Part shown: positions 1 through 9,258 of the stretch, piece by piece | How positions within the stretch are numbered: the first letter of the stretch is position 1 | Layout of the letters: each line of letters begins with the position of its first letter | NCBI RefSeq assembly: GCF_000316685.1 | Contig: NC_019680.1 | Coordinates: 2,171,501 to 2,235,500, forward strand | Direction of reading: 5' to 3' | Length of the DNA: 64,000 nucleotides | Source of the DNA: Synechococcus sp. PCC 6312 | GTDB taxonomy: Bacteria > Cyanobacteriota > Cyanobacteriia > Thermosynechococcales > Thermosynechococcaceae | Notes under the pieces: model-generated | The model's input: the letters and a program-made list of their open reading frames with translations, nothing else | Told to the model about the DNA's origin: nothing | The model's database searches: none | Position numbers and translations under genes: made by a program

Positions 1-668
1 ATCGTATCTGCCAATAACGTCACTGGAATACCTTCTTGGACACATTCCCAAGTGGTTAGTTTGGCCCCTTGCCAACGGGGGCGAGTTTCATCAGCATAAA
101 CCCGTTCTAACCGTCCCGCTGACCAGGCTGAGCGAATTACCCCTAAGGCTGTTCCATAGCCCGCCGTGGCTAAGGCCCCGGCATTACAGTGGGTCAGAAT
201 TCTTAACTTCTCAGGAGAGTTCGGTAAGGCTGCCAGGCCATGGTCGCCAATTTGCTGACAGGTGCGGATATCGTCATCACAGATTTTTTGCGCCGTTTGC
301 AGCAGGTAGGCTTGGATTTCGGAGACTGAACCGGGTCTGGCCTGGGCCGCCTTCAGCATTTGATCAATGGCCCAGAATAAATTCACCGCGGTGGGTCGAG
401 TTTGCCGTAAGAGAATTGCGACCTGTTCGAGATGGTCTAATAAGCCCTGACGGTCAGAATCAGCATAGTCCCGTGCTCCCAAATACATCCCAAACGCCGC
501 CGCCACCCCAATCGCGGGCGCACCCCGAACAATCATGGTGGTAATCGCGGTGGCCATGTCGTCAACACAGTGAATATCGACAACGCTGTATTCGGCCGGT
601 AAGCGGGTTTGATCAATCAGGCGGACACTGTTTTCATGCCACTGCACCGGAAAAATCCCCTGACTCAT
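1..668 (-). CDS. mtnA: S-methyl-5-thioribose-1-phosphate isomerase, partial (C-terminus outside window)
   Basis: The gene enters the window from the left, so only the N-terminal 222 codons are visible, starting at the ATG at 668. The product fits MtnA, which isomerises methylthioribose-1-phosphate to methylthioribulose-1-phosphate in methionine salvage. Visible signatures are the substrate loop [13 protein letters not shown] (about residues 48-60) and the block [18 protein letters not shown] (about 153-170), which carries the catalytic cysteine of this family. The family's catalytic aspartate would lie beyond the window edge. No other salvage gene is visible here. Confidence 0.93.
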   Translation of the reverse strand, partial: MSQGIFPVQWHENSVRLIDQTRLPAEYSVVDIHCVDDMATAITTMIVRGAPAIGVAAAFGMYLGARDYADSDRQGLLDHLEQVAILLRQTRPTAVNLFWAIDQMLKAAQARPGSVSEIQAYLLQTAQKICDDDIRTCQQIGDHGLAALPNSPEKLRILTHCNAGALATAGYGTALGVIRSAWSAGRLERVYADETRPRWQGAKLTTWECVQEGIPVTLLADT

Positions 669-828
669 GCACTTGTCCTTTGGATAAATCACCCCTTAAT
701 TATCACTAAAAGAGGTCTAATTCCTCCAGCTTCTTGAAGTACAGCCTTAATGCTATAACTTCAGGCAAAAGATAATTAATTACGGCTCTCTTGGGAACAG
801 GGTGATAGGCTCAGCTTATAACCCCTGA

Positions 829-1356
829 TATCAAAAGCTTTCAGTCATTAGCACGTCAATAAAATGTATCATCATATACATTTTTACCGTAAATCCAAGA
901 GAGCCTAAATTACTCAGATCCATAATTTATTATTCACCGTATAAATTCATAAATGCCTTTGATTCAATTCAAGAGTTTGTTGATTATGCTTGTCTTGATG
1001 TCCAATAGCTATTTTGTAGGAACATATAGCAAACAGTAATGAATTGTGAGACTAGGATAAAATTATATCTTCTTGAAAGTTTCTAGTTTCACCCTAGATT
1101 TAAGGAAGGTCTATTCCTTGCCAATGCCTGTCATGATCAATCATTCTCACAAATCAAGACGGACTGCCATATTGGAGAGTAGGGTATAAAAAGAATCTGT
1201 GAAGAGTTAAACATTACTTTTTCGGAACGAGCTAATCAATTAAATCAGCATTACCAAGAATTAATTGGATCTAAAAGAGATGAAACATACATCCCCTTTG
1301 AATTGGTTTTAAAGCCGGATCATTTGGATTACTGGCCAATCGTTGAAACTGCTTAA
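829..1356 (+). pseudogene. Possible decayed coding remnant whose internal stops are all TAG
   Basis: One frame reads from just after a TGA at 826 to a TAA at 1354 with four internal stops (1006, 1027, 1084, 1180), all TAG. Stretches look protein-like, for example FINAFDSIQEFVDYACLD, GLFLANACHDQSFSQIKTD and ICEELNITFSERANQLNQHY. I recognise no family. The region is AT-rich and from about 700 to 1270 I see none of the GGCCTGG words common elsewhere. The last 86 bases overlap a more convincing minus-strand gene. It may be a degraded acquired gene or chance; the 669-1270 interval holds nothing else I can support. Confidence 0.22.
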
Positions 1357-1564
1357 AGCTCATTTTTGCCTGAATTCCCTCAATCATGCAGGTGCAGAAA
1401 GCTGTGCCACGACCACCAAAACCAGGAGGAGCCTGTTTCTGAAACCTTCGAGTACAATCAACCATAAATTTTTGTATTGATGCCGGGGGATAGCTGGCCG
1501 CCAGCACTGGGCCTGGGATAAAAAAAGCAATGGATAAAATTGGTACGGAAATTAAAAATTTCAT
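1271..1564 (-). CDS. Small secreted cysteine-containing hypothetical protein
   Basis: A 97-residue protein with a clear signal peptide: a hydrophobic stretch from residue 3 to about 20 ending in VLA-AS, so cleavage near residue 22-23 is likely. The mature part has four cysteines, C37, C57, C59 and C92. The CTC pair and the following IEGIQAKMSF block resemble small secreted cyanobacterial proteins with a Cys-x-Cys helix, but I cannot name the family. An AGGGA sequence lies about 8 bases before the ATG. It stands alone, and function is unknown. Confidence 0.65.
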   Translation of the reverse strand: MKFLISVPILSIAFFIPGPVLAASYPPASIQKFMVDCTRRFQKQAPPGFGGRGTAFCTCMIEGIQAKMSFKQFQRLASNPNDPALKPIQRGCMFHLF

Positions 1565-1736
1565 ACAAACACTATCCCTATGGGAAGCCCCCCAAGAGAA
1601 TCTTGCGACGCTTACTGACTTTACTGCAACAGCAGAATAAAAAGTCTATGATACATCTTACTTAAAGATACCCTTGACACTACCAATTCAACATTGTACG
1701 GATGCCCGCTCAGATACGATGGCCGCTAGGCCCCGC

Positions 1737-2813
1737 TTAACGTTGTACTTCCTGGGCAATCGCTTCGGCCATTTGTTGGGTACCAACTGGGGTTTGTCCG
1801 GGGGGAATTAAATCGTAGGTGACATATTTTTTCTCACCAATCACTTTTTCCACCGCCGCTTGTAACCGTTGCGCGGCATCCACTTCCCCCAGGTATTGCA
1901 ACATCAACACCCCGGAAAGAATCAACGCGGTCGGATTTGCCTTGTTTTGTCCGGCATATTTGGGGGCCGAGCCGTGAATGGCTTCAAACACCGCATAGTC
2001 ATCGCCAATATTGGCCCCCGGTGCAATCCCCAGGCCCCCAATCATCCCGGCACACATATCCGAGAGAATATCGCCATATAAATTGGGCATGACCATGACA
2101 TCGTAGAGTTCCGGCTTTTGCATTAACTGCATACACATGTTGTCCACAATCCGGTCTTCAAACTCTAGATCTGGATAGTTGGGGGCAAGTTTCCGGGCCG
2201 TCTCTAAAAATAGGCCATCGGTAAATTTCATGATGTTGGCTTTATGGACTGCCGTGACTTTTTTGCGACCATTGGCCTGGGCATACTTGAAGGCAAAATT
2301 GAGAATTTTCTCACTGCCATAGACGGAAATCGGCTTAACCCCAATGGCGGCATCATCCCGGATCGATTTACCGGATAACTCACTTAAAAAGGCTCTGGCT
2401 TTGGCAGCTTCCGGGGTCTTGTAGTCAAACTCAATCCCGGCATAGAGGTCTTCGGTGTTTTCCCGGACAATCACCAGATCAATATCATGGAAATAGCTTT
2501 TTACCCCGACAATGGATTTAGCGGGTCGTAAATTAGCGTAAAGATTCAGGCGTTTGCGAATTTCCACGTTCACAGAGCGAAAGCCTGTCCCCACAGGGGT
2601 AGTAATGGGCCCCTTAATGGCGGTTTTAGTTTCTTTAATCGTGTCTAGGACGTGCTCCGGTAAGGGTGTCCCATACTTATCCATCATGTCCACGCCTGCA
2701 TCAACCACGTGCCAATCAAAGGCCACCCCCGTTGCATCTAATGCCGTCTGGGTCGCTAAAGCAACTTCAGGGCCAATTCCATCGCCGCGAATTAAGGTGA
2801 CTGCGTGGGCCAC
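1737..2813 (-). CDS. Isocitrate/isopropylmalate dehydrogenase family protein, probably NAD-type isocitrate dehydrogenase
   Basis: A 358-residue beta-decarboxylating dehydrogenase. The N-terminal [10 protein letters not shown] motif, the substrate region [18 protein letters not shown] and the [12 protein letters not shown] motif are typical of isocitrate rather than isopropylmalate dehydrogenases. The metal-binding block [19 protein letters not shown] and cofactor loop [16 protein letters not shown] follow in normal order. Expected reaction: oxidation of isocitrate to 2-oxoglutarate and CO2 in the cytoplasm; an isopropylmalate or homoisocitrate substrate cannot be excluded. The GTG start is chosen because an AGGAGG sits 8 bases upstream. 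Length is normal and the gene is monocistronic. Confidence 0.88.
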   Translation of the reverse strand: MAHAVTLIRGDGIGPEVALATQTALDATGVAFDWHVVDAGVDMMDKYGTPLPEHVLDTIKETKTAIKGPITTPVGTGFRSVNVEIRKRLNLYANLRPAKSIVGVKSYFHDIDLVIVRENTEDLYAGIEFDYKTPEAAKARAFLSELSGKSIRDDAAIGVKPISVYGSEKILNFAFKYAQANGRKKVTAVHKANIMKFTDGLFLETARKLAPNYPDLEFEDRIVDNMCMQLMQKPELYDVMVMPNLYGDILSDMCAGMIGGLGIAPGANIGDDYAVFEAIHGSAPKYAGQNKANPTALILSGVLMLQYLGEVDAAQRLQAAVEKVIGEKKYVTYDLIPPGQTPVGTQQMAEAIAQEVQR

Positions 2814-3115
2814 GGGGCATCCTCCTAAAAAGTGATGGGAGCGTGATTATGTCTCAGGATCATACCGCCAATTTATCCAGGCCCATGTCAGGAAATCTTT
2901 AAGATTAGTCCAAACTAACCATGCCTGAAAATCTTAAGATTTGCGGGGCCTGATTTCTAGAGTTCTCTAGGAACAGAGGTGCTACACTATCAAGTCAAAT
3001 TGGCCATTTTTTTCTCCACACTTTTCCTCTCCGGCATTCAGTCTGCTTTCTCCGCCTGATCCTCACTTGCGAGCTTCCTGATTCCTTGGATACTAATTTG
3101 CCTGAGTCTTTTTCC

Positions 3116-4513
3116 ATGACCACGACTGTCCCCCCAGCATCGTTATCCACCCTACTGCAACCCTCCCCAGGCCCGGTTTTGGCCTTGAAGCAGTTGGTGG
3201 CGCGACTGCAACGGGAAAATAGCAAAATCCAAGAACTGTTGGCTTCTCTCAGTTTTGCCCTGCGCACCCTCAACAACCTCAATCAATTTTTTGAACTGAT
3301 TCCCTTAATTACCTCGCGGGTGACAGAAGCCGATGCCACCGCCTTAGTTCTATTTCGGGCTGATGGACAGGTGCGTCTCGAACAACTCCACTGCCATGCC
3401 AGTGATCAATGCCCAAATATTCGCTCAGCCTTGGAGACAGCAACCCGTACCCTGGCCAATGGCCTGGCTAATGTGGATACTACCCATACCCAAGACTCCC
3501 TAGAAAGCCAACTGGATGCCCAACTGGCCGCCCGGATTCCCACAGGGATTAGATTTTTTGGCACCAGTATTCTCGTGAAGGATTCCCAACTCCGGGAACG
3601 GGGCCGGCTTTACATTTTTACCCAATCCCCAACCTATGACTGGTCAGAAACCCGCCAACATCTGATGCAGGTAATTGCGGATCAAACAGCGATGGCCATT
3701 GCCAACGATGAACTGGCGGTCAAACTCCGGGAGCGACAACGCTTAGACCGAGAACTGGAAATTGGCGCGGAAATTCAAAAAAATCTCCTCCCAAGCCACT
3801 GTCCAGAGATTTGGGGCCTGGAATTAGCTGCGGCCTGTCGCACAGCCAGTTGGGTCGGCGGTGATTATTATGACTTTATTCCAATTACCTATGGCCAGGG
3901 GGATCACAAAACCATAGCCCAAGGGCGGTGGGGTATTGCCGTTGGGGATGTCATGGGTAAAGGAGTTCCAGCCGGTCTAATTATGACTATGACCCGGGGA
4001 ATGTTGCGGGCAGAAGCTCTCAATGGCCATCGCCCCAGTCGGATTATGCAACACCTGAATCGGGCCATGCAGCCAGATTTGGAAACCTCCCATCGCTTTG
4101 TCACCCTTTTTTATTCGGAATACAATCCCCAAACCCGCATTCTCTCCTACAGTAATGCAGCCCACTTACCTCCCCTCCTCTGGCAGGCCAGAACGGAATC
4201 TGTGCGCCGATTAGATACTTATGGGATGTTGATTGGTTTAGATGGCCGGGCCCAATATCAGGAAGTGGCGGTGCAATTAGAGCCGGGGGATCGAATTATT
4301 TTTTATACCGATGGGATTACCGAGGCTGAAAATCCACAGCGGGAGCGTTTTGAGGAGTTTCGTCTCCAAGAAGCCCTAAGCCAAGCCTGTCAGTTAGCAC
4401 TCTCTCCCGATCGGGTTTTAGAACATATTTTTACAACCGTGAGCCAATTTACCGGCCCGGTCAAAGAGGAACAGGATGATATGACCCTCATTGTGTTATC
4501 AGTCACAGACTAG
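3116..4513 (+). CDS. GAF domain / SpoIIE-RsbU type serine phosphatase
   Basis: About 465 residues if translation starts at the ATG at 3116; an in-frame TTG at 3086 would add ten. The N-terminal third has a short coiled segment and a GAF-like sensory domain. The linker RLDRELEIGAEIQKNLLP is typical just before SpoIIE/RsbU phosphatase domains. The PP2C-type catalytic domain shows GGDYYDF, GDVMGKGVPAGLIM and, near the end, YTDGITEAEN and EEQDDMTLIVL, which carry the metal-binding aspartates. It probably dephosphorylates an anti-sigma antagonist or another signalling protein, but no partner gene lies nearby. Confidence 0.9.
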   Translation: MTTTVPPASLSTLLQPSPGPVLALKQLVARLQRENSKIQELLASLSFALRTLNNLNQFFELIPLITSRVTEADATALVLFRADGQVRLEQLHCHASDQCPNIRSALETATRTLANGLANVDTTHTQDSLESQLDAQLAARIPTGIRFFGTSILVKDSQLRERGRLYIFTQSPTYDWSETRQHLMQVIADQTAMAIANDELAVKLRERQRLDRELEIGAEIQKNLLPSHCPEIWGLELAAACRTASWVGGDYYDFIPITYGQGDHKTIAQGRWGIAVGDVMGKGVPAGLIMTMTRGMLRAEALNGHRPSRIMQHLNRAMQPDLETSHRFVTLFYSEYNPQTRILSYSNAAHLPPLLWQARTESVRRLDTYGMLIGLDGRAQYQEVAVQLEPGDRIIFYTDGITEAENPQRERFEEFRLQEALSQACQLALSPDRVLEHIFTTVSQFTGPVKEEQDDMTLIVLSVTD

Positions 4514-4693
4514 GCTGAGATTTCGGCAACAGAAAAGCCCCCTAGGCTGAAAGCTATCTGGCGGTAGAGGGCATTGGCCCCCTTGAGAAAACAGCCGAGG
4601 CAAAACCAGTAAGATTGGAACGGGATCCCCTGTCAGTCATCTGCCCCCGTTCCCCCCTCCTTCATTCATGGCTAAGGCTAAAGATTTTTACTG

Positions 4694-5353
4694 ATGAGAC
4701 GGCGTATTTACCGGAAGGTTCAACCCCCTGCCCAAAACCTGGACTCCTTTATGGATGTGCTGACCAATACGGTTGGAGTTTTGATTTTTGTCTGCTTATT
4801 TGCCAGCTTAATGGCGGCTGAAGCTCCCGCTTTGATTAGGACTCCCTTGGCCCGAGAAAGTAAGAAAAGTATTACCTTTGTGGAATGTCGCGAGAACCGG
4901 GTGACTCCTCTTGAGGCGGATAAAGTTGAAGTCGCCATGGAAAAGCAAGTTCGGCTGTTAAGTGCCACCTCCCTCGGTGATCCCCTCATGGTCTTTAGCC
5001 AACTGAATAATTTCGAGGTCAACACTCGCTATTACCAGGCCAGGCTCTCTGTTTTTGAATATCAGGGACAACCGATTCTGCAAACCCGCTATCAACCCTT
5101 AGACCCCTTTGCCGGAGAGAGCCCAGAGCGAGTTGGCCAGGCCAATTCCGTCTTTCGCCAAACCTTAAATCAACTCCGTCCCCAAGAGGATGCCCTGTTG
5201 TTTTTTGTTCGTCCCGATAGCTTTGATTGTTTTCGGGCGGCCCGGAGCGTGGCCTGGCAACAGGGGTTTGATGTGGGCTGGGAGCCGTTAAATAATCAGC
5301 AACCGATTACCTTCGTTACTGGGGGGAATGGTCGCCGTCCCACGGTGCAATAA
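4694..5353 (+). CDS. Hypothetical protein with N-terminal membrane anchor
   Basis: A 219-residue protein beginning with a basic stretch (MRRRIYRKV) and one transmembrane segment at about residues 25-42 (VLTNTVGVLIFVCLFASLM). The preceding motif LDSFMDVLTNTVG recalls the N-termini of ExbD/MotB-like anchored proteins, where a conserved aspartate precedes the helix, but the rest does not let me assign that family. The C-terminal part would be periplasmic. It lies 32 bases upstream of rbgA on the same strand, so cotranscription is possible. Function unknown. Confidence 0.75.
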   Translation: MRRRIYRKVQPPAQNLDSFMDVLTNTVGVLIFVCLFASLMAAEAPALIRTPLARESKKSITFVECRENRVTPLEADKVEVAMEKQVRLLSATSLGDPLMVFSQLNNFEVNTRYYQARLSVFEYQGQPILQTRYQPLDPFAGESPERVGQANSVFRQTLNQLRPQEDALLFFVRPDSFDCFRAARSVAWQQGFDVGWEPLNNQQPITFVTGGNGRRPTVQ

Positions 5354-5385
5354 GTCCTAGACGTTTTGATGATGAGATTAAATCC

Positions 5386-6294
5386 ATGCCCCGTAAACCC
5401 AAGCCTGAACTTGACCTAGGCCCACTAGAACGGATTGAGCGGGGTATTGTCGCGACTCCCCTGATTCAGTGGTATCCCGGCCATATTGCCAAGGCCGAAA
5501 AAGCCCTCAAGGAACAACTGAGTCGGGTGGATGTAGTCTTAGAAGTCCGGGACGCACGGATTCCTCTAGCGAGTTTTCACCCCCAAATTCCCGCATGGAT
5601 TGGGACAAAACCGCGTCTGCTGATCCTGAATCGTTTGGATATGATTAGTCCCTTGGAGCGGGAACAATGGCAGGCCTGGTTTCGATCCCAAGCTGAGAGT
5701 CCCTATTTCGCCAATGGACAAACAGGAGATGGAGTCGTAGCAATTTTCAAAGCCGCCCAGGCCGCAGGGGTAACGGTTAATGAACGGCGCAAACTCCGAG
5801 GCATGAATCCCCGACCCGTGCGGGCAGTGGTGTTAGGGTTTCCCAATGTTGGTAAGTCTGCTTTGATTAATCGGTTACTGAAGCGAAAAATTGCCGCCAG
5901 TGCTGCCCGGCCTGGAGTGACCCGCCAACTCCGCTGGATCCGCATTTCCGATCAACTTGAACTGTTAGATGCCCCTGGGGTCTTGCCTGCAAACCTCAAA
6001 GATCAAAATGCCGCCATCAAGCTAGCTATTTGTGATGATATTGGCGAAGCTGCCTATGACAATCAGCGGGTTGCGGCCGCCCTGATCGACTTATTGCAGG
6101 ACTTAAACCAAGCCCCCCGCTTGCTCAACCGCTATCAGGTCGGACTAGATGAACGTTCTGGGGAAGAATATATTGTTTATCTAGCTATCCAGCGTTTCAA
6201 AAACGATCACGAACGGGCGGGACGCCAACTCCTCCAAGATTTTCGGCGGCTTGCCCTTGGCCCCATCTGCCTTGAGAAGCCACCCAGCCCATAG
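5386..6294 (+). CDS. rbgA: Ribosome biogenesis GTPase YlqF/RbgA
   Basis: A 302-residue circularly permuted GTPase. The G4 motif (LNRLDM, about residue 84) precedes the G1 P-loop GFPNVGKSALINRL (about 151-164), and G3 DAPGV follows near residue 199. The N-terminus WYPGHIAKAEKAL is the family signature. RbgA assists a late step of 50S ribosomal subunit assembly. The start ATG at 5386 follows a purine-rich stretch (ATGATGAGATT). It follows the anchored hypothetical protein closely. Confidence 0.95.
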   Translation: MPRKPKPELDLGPLERIERGIVATPLIQWYPGHIAKAEKALKEQLSRVDVVLEVRDARIPLASFHPQIPAWIGTKPRLLILNRLDMISPLEREQWQAWFRSQAESPYFANGQTGDGVVAIFKAAQAAGVTVNERRKLRGMNPRPVRAVVLGFPNVGKSALINRLLKRKIAASAARPGVTRQLRWIRISDQLELLDAPGVLPANLKDQNAAIKLAICDDIGEAAYDNQRVAAALIDLLQDLNQAPRLLNRYQVGLDERSGEEYIVYLAIQRFKNDHERAGRQLLQDFRRLALGPICLEKPPSP

Positions 6295-6307
6295 CTTAAA
6301 TCACGAG

Positions 6308-6988
6308 TTAGAGAGGAGCATTATTGTTGGGGGTGCTGGCTTGGGCCTGGCCAATACCAACGGTCACCTGTTGTCCAAACTGCTCTAAAACAATGGCCGG
6401 ACTGGAGCCATAGGCCAAAATATTGGTCACTCGCACCCCATTGGCTAAGGTATCTCCCACCCGCACAGTTCGACTGACAACTTCACCGGGGGCGCGCACA
6501 ATGGCCTGGGGAACCCCAGCGACCACAGCCACACCAAATAACTGCACACCCTGGGCATCTTTAGGCGGAGGTAAGGGAGCTGCGGGAACTCGGCCAGGAG
6601 GTAAGGCAGAAGGGGGGAGAATTTCGGCTAGCCGCTGATTAATTTGGGATACAGGGACAAACTGAATTGGCGCCGGTAAGGGAGCATTTTGGCTATTTAA
6701 GCCAGGGGGAGCCTGCGCCGGACTGACACTACTAAAGGGATTGGGGCGGCCCACATCCTTGGCCTGGGCAATGGTTTTCACCCGCATTTGGGGATTGGTT
6801 GGCGGTGTGAGATTTCCTAAAACTGAGGGGCCAACACCAGCCGTCGGGGGGGGTTCTGGGGCAGGGGGCGATGGAGTGGGTAAGGGGGGCGGACTAATCG
6901 CAGTTGATTCGGGTTCCCCACCACCACAGCCCACTAAGAGGCTTGTCAACAGGCCCAGCACCAAGGCAGAGCTAATTTTTCTCGACAT
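6308..6988 (-). CDS. Proline-rich lipoprotein of unknown function
   Basis: Start is placed at the ATG at 6988, which follows GAGGA by about 8 bases; an in-frame GTG at 7003 gives five extra residues. A lipoprotein signal ends in LLVGC followed by GGGE, so the protein should be lipid-anchored. A long low-complexity Pro/Ser/Ala region (about residues 30-60) is followed by a compact C-terminal domain with VQLFGVAVVAGVPQAIVR and TVRVGDTLANGVRVTNI. That pattern is reminiscent of PilP-like or secretin-associated beta domains, an inference from motif look only. It is convergent with rbgA. Confidence 0.78.
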   Translation of the reverse strand: MSRKISSALVLGLLTSLLVGCGGGEPESTAISPPPLPTPSPPAPEPPPTAGVGPSVLGNLTPPTNPQMRVKTIAQAKDVGRPNPFSSVSPAQAPPGLNSQNAPLPAPIQFVPVSQINQRLAEILPPSALPPGRVPAAPLPPPKDAQGVQLFGVAVVAGVPQAIVRAPGEVVSRTVRVGDTLANGVRVTNILAYGSSPAIVLEQFGQQVTVGIGQAQASTPNNNAPL

Positions 6989-7305
6989 TTTCGTAATCCT
7001 CACACCCTAATTCCACACCAAACTTAATCGTGTCGGTCATCTATCCAGCCAATGGGATACTCAAAGCACACCTAACTTTACGCACTGGAAACTAGCCTAT
7101 GCACAGTGGCTATCTACAGTATTCTCAGATGTTGATCAGATCACAATTTATCGCAGACCATTTAGGTTAATTGGCACAGATATCAAAAACTGGCACAGGC
7201 AATCATTAAGCCCCCGAAACTGGCACAAGTCGTCTTGGTTTTCGGCGGGAATTCATGTTTGCTAAGAGGTGGAAGAGTTTTAACGTTAAGGTTAGGGGAA
7301 TGGAA
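6989..7305. other. Divergent intergenic region, no gene seen
   Basis: About 317 bases between the proline-rich lipoprotein and a secreted hypothetical protein. It holds a short imperfect direct repeat with core TGGCACA at about 7171, 7190 and 7221, two copies preceded by AAAC or AAAA. I cannot assign it a role. No tRNA or recognisable promoter stands out. Confidence 0.35.
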
Positions 7306-7938
7306 ATGCTACCATCATTGCGCTTGGGCATTCCTTTAGTGACAACAAGCCTGCTAACAGTCCTCCTTGGCAACCCAGCTGCCCAAGCCGTTGAAACCAT
7401 TGCCGCTTTGCCTGATGGTAATTACCGCGTTTGTAGCCAACCCCCAACCGCATTACCGGCGGGCCAGCCCAGTGGCACCTGTTTTATCTTTACAAAACAA
7501 GGCAACAACGTTGTCGGACTCTATCGAGAAAGCCCAGCGGCTCCGGTCTCTTGGTGTTTAGCTGGAACCGTAAATCAAAGCACAATTTCCGGGCTTGCTT
7601 CCACAACCGGAACATTACCCATAAACTATTTACTCAGTTCTCTCTCTCCAACCTCTGAATATCGGCAATTGGCTCCCTTCTTGAAGGTGGCCGAGGTGGA
7701 AGTTCGCAAATTTATTGTTAATCCCCGACAGGGCTATGCCCTCCAGCTCGTCCCCTATGGCATTAATGACAGTCGGAATCAAGCCATTGATCTCACCGGT
7801 GGAAAAGAGGGCGATAAGGATAAACAACCCTTACTGGGTGAGATTCGCTACCGGAATGCTGTCTTAGATTTAGGCTCCTTTTATCTCTACAATGCGGGTT
7901 CGGAATTGCCCCCACGCACTTGCAATCCCCTCACCTAG
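7306..7938 (+). CDS. Secreted hypothetical protein
   Basis: Start is taken at the ATG at 7306, with AGGGG 8 bases upstream; ATGs at 7300 and 7255 are in frame. From 7306 the product has about 210 residues with a signal peptide ending NPAAQA-VETI. The mature part begins LPDGNYRVCSQPP and contains CFIFTKQGNNVVGLYRES, a beta-rich pattern. Three cysteine positions (two early, one near the C-terminus) could form disulfides. I do not recognise the family and neighbours give no hint; probably periplasmic. Confidence 0.72.
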   Translation: MLPSLRLGIPLVTTSLLTVLLGNPAAQAVETIAALPDGNYRVCSQPPTALPAGQPSGTCFIFTKQGNNVVGLYRESPAAPVSWCLAGTVNQSTISGLASTTGTLPINYLLSSLSPTSEYRQLAPFLKVAEVEVRKFIVNPRQGYALQLVPYGINDSRNQAIDLTGGKEGDKDKQPLLGEIRYRNAVLDLGSFYLYNAGSELPPRTCNPLT

Positions 7939-8016
7939 GCCGAAATATTGAGAAGGAGTTCTTGCTAGGGTTTTAAGGAGACTAAATCCCTCTAGGCTAA
8001 GTTTTACAGACTTGCC

Positions 8017-8289
8017 CTAAGACTCAACGGTCGAAAGCTGCCAGCACTGCCCCAACCAAGCGGCTTGCTCTTGGCGAGAGGTGGTCAGTTGGCGAATGAC
8101 ACTCCAGATTTGAATGGCTACGGCTGGGGAAGAAATTTCTACCTGGAGGGGTTGATAGGGAGTACACCAACAGCGAATCCCCAAACCAGACAGCCGATGG
8201 TAGATGGGCCAGCGATGATCCCAGCGCACCGCAATAGTATGCCGAGCTGTTTCGGAGAAATCATGATGGGCGTGGGAATGGGACTGCAT
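8017..8289 (-). CDS. Small conserved-looking cytoplasmic protein
   Basis: From the ATG at 8289 this is a 90-residue protein; an upstream in-frame start at 8334 would add 15 residues. The N-terminus is histidine-rich (MQSHSHAHHDF) and the body contains RWPIYHRLSGLGIRCWC, QPLQVEISSPAVAIQIWSV and TSRQEQAAWLGQCWQL. The composition and amphipathic pattern look like a real short protein, and I recall similar small hypotheticals in other cyanobacteria without known function. GGAGG lies about 13 bases before the ATG. A plus-strand frame over the same DNA looks like a shadow. Confidence 0.6.
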   Translation of the reverse strand: MQSHSHAHHDFSETARHTIAVRWDHRWPIYHRLSGLGIRCWCTPYQPLQVEISSPAVAIQIWSVIRQLTTSRQEQAAWLGQCWQLSTVES

Positions 8290-8727
8290 GGGGAGAGGAA
8301 ATCCTCCAAAGGTAAATTTAAAAAAATAAATCAATACTTGAAAATGCCAGTCTTTCGCAAAAAAGATAGATCGGAGTAGGCTTTCCCAGGCCAGCAGTCA
8401 CTTATTGCTAAGGTGTGAGGCTAGGGTCGGTAGTGTCATTACCTGGGTATCGGCAAAGTTATTGATATTATATAGCAATAAAGACAGGAAGCAAGTCTAG
8501 AAAGTTTCTTAGTTACCCGGCCTGGGCCAAAATATCTTGGCGACAATCAGCGACTAACCTGGGTCGAGTATGTTATCAATAAAGTAAGCTTATTGCGATT
8601 GGCAAGGGTTCTCCGCTGGATTATCAATTTGGCAACTTGGATATCCTGTGCCCATAACCCACCTCTGGTTCCTTGCCCAGCGTAGTGAGATTCGACTAAC
8701 CTCTAACTTTAAATTTGAGAGACTGCC
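8290..8727. other. Intergenic region upstream of dpsA, no gene seen
   Basis: About 440 bases. It contains small inverted sequences: TTATTGATATTATATAGCAATAAA near 8459 in imperfect form, and CAATAA / TTATTG arms around 8576-8594. Either could be regulatory for the stress ferritin downstream. I see no convincing ORF, tRNA or promoter match. Intergenic DNA of this size before a stress gene suggests regulation, but that is inference. Confidence 0.3.
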
Positions 8728-9258
8728 ATGACAACTACGACTCAACCTCGTCAGGATTTTGGGGTCATTGCTGAAAATGTTGTTCTACTGGATCTGGCCT
8801 CTACCACGCCAGTCTGTGAAGGCATGAATCGGCTTTTGGCTAGTTTCCAGGCCTTGTATCTGCAATATCAAAAGCATCATTTTGTTGTTGAGGGAGCCGA
8901 ATTCTATCAGTTGCATGAATTTTTCCAAGATTGCTACGAAGCTGTCCAGGGCCATGTCCATGATTTGGGTGAGCGGCTCAATGGCCTGGGGGGAATTCCG
9001 GCGGCTAACTTTATTCAATTAGGAGAGTTATGCTGCTTTACTCCAGAACCCAGTGGTGCCTTTAGCAGCCGGGAGATGATCAACCATGATCTATGGGCAG
9101 AGCAATCCCTTCTCCAAATTCTGCGTCAACAAGCTGCCCAGGCCGAAACCTTGGGTGATCGGGCCACTGCCTATTTGTACGATCAGATTTTGCTCAAGAC
9201 GGAAGAGCGGGCCTACCATTTGGCCCATTTCTTGGCTGCAGACAGTCTGAAAGCCTAG
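8728..9258 (+). CDS. dpsA: Dps-family ferritin with three-histidine ferroxidase site
   Basis: A 176-residue four-helix Dps/bacterioferritin-like protein that should store iron and protect DNA from peroxide as a dodecamer. Aligning KHHFVVEG and YQLHEFF to E. coli Dps puts H51 and H63 at the same numbers as the E. coli ferroxidase ligands, and E82 is also kept. The usual D78 is H78 here (HVHDLGERL) and D67 is Q67. A histidine at position 78 is the known hallmark of Thermosynechococcus DpsA, which binds zinc at this site. The gene is convergent with the ferredoxin-like gene, their ends overlapping by 4 bases. Confidence 0.92.
   Translation: MTTTTQPRQDFGVIAENVVLLDLASTTPVCEGMNRLLASFQALYLQYQKHHFVVEGAEFYQLHEFFQDCYEAVQGHVHDLGERLNGLGGIPAANFIQLGELCCFTPEPSGAFSSREMINHDLWAEQSLLQILRQQAAQAETLGDRATAYLYDQILLKTEERAYHLAHFLAADSLKA

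Noticed and set aside
4514..4693. Terminator after the GAF-phosphatase gene
   Set aside because: AGCC and GGCT arms around 4540-4552 form only a four-pair stem with no T-tract.
8065..8379. Plus-strand frame opposite the small histidine-rich protein
   Set aside because: The minus-strand frame has better protein character and an upstream GGAGG; the plus frame reads like a shadow.
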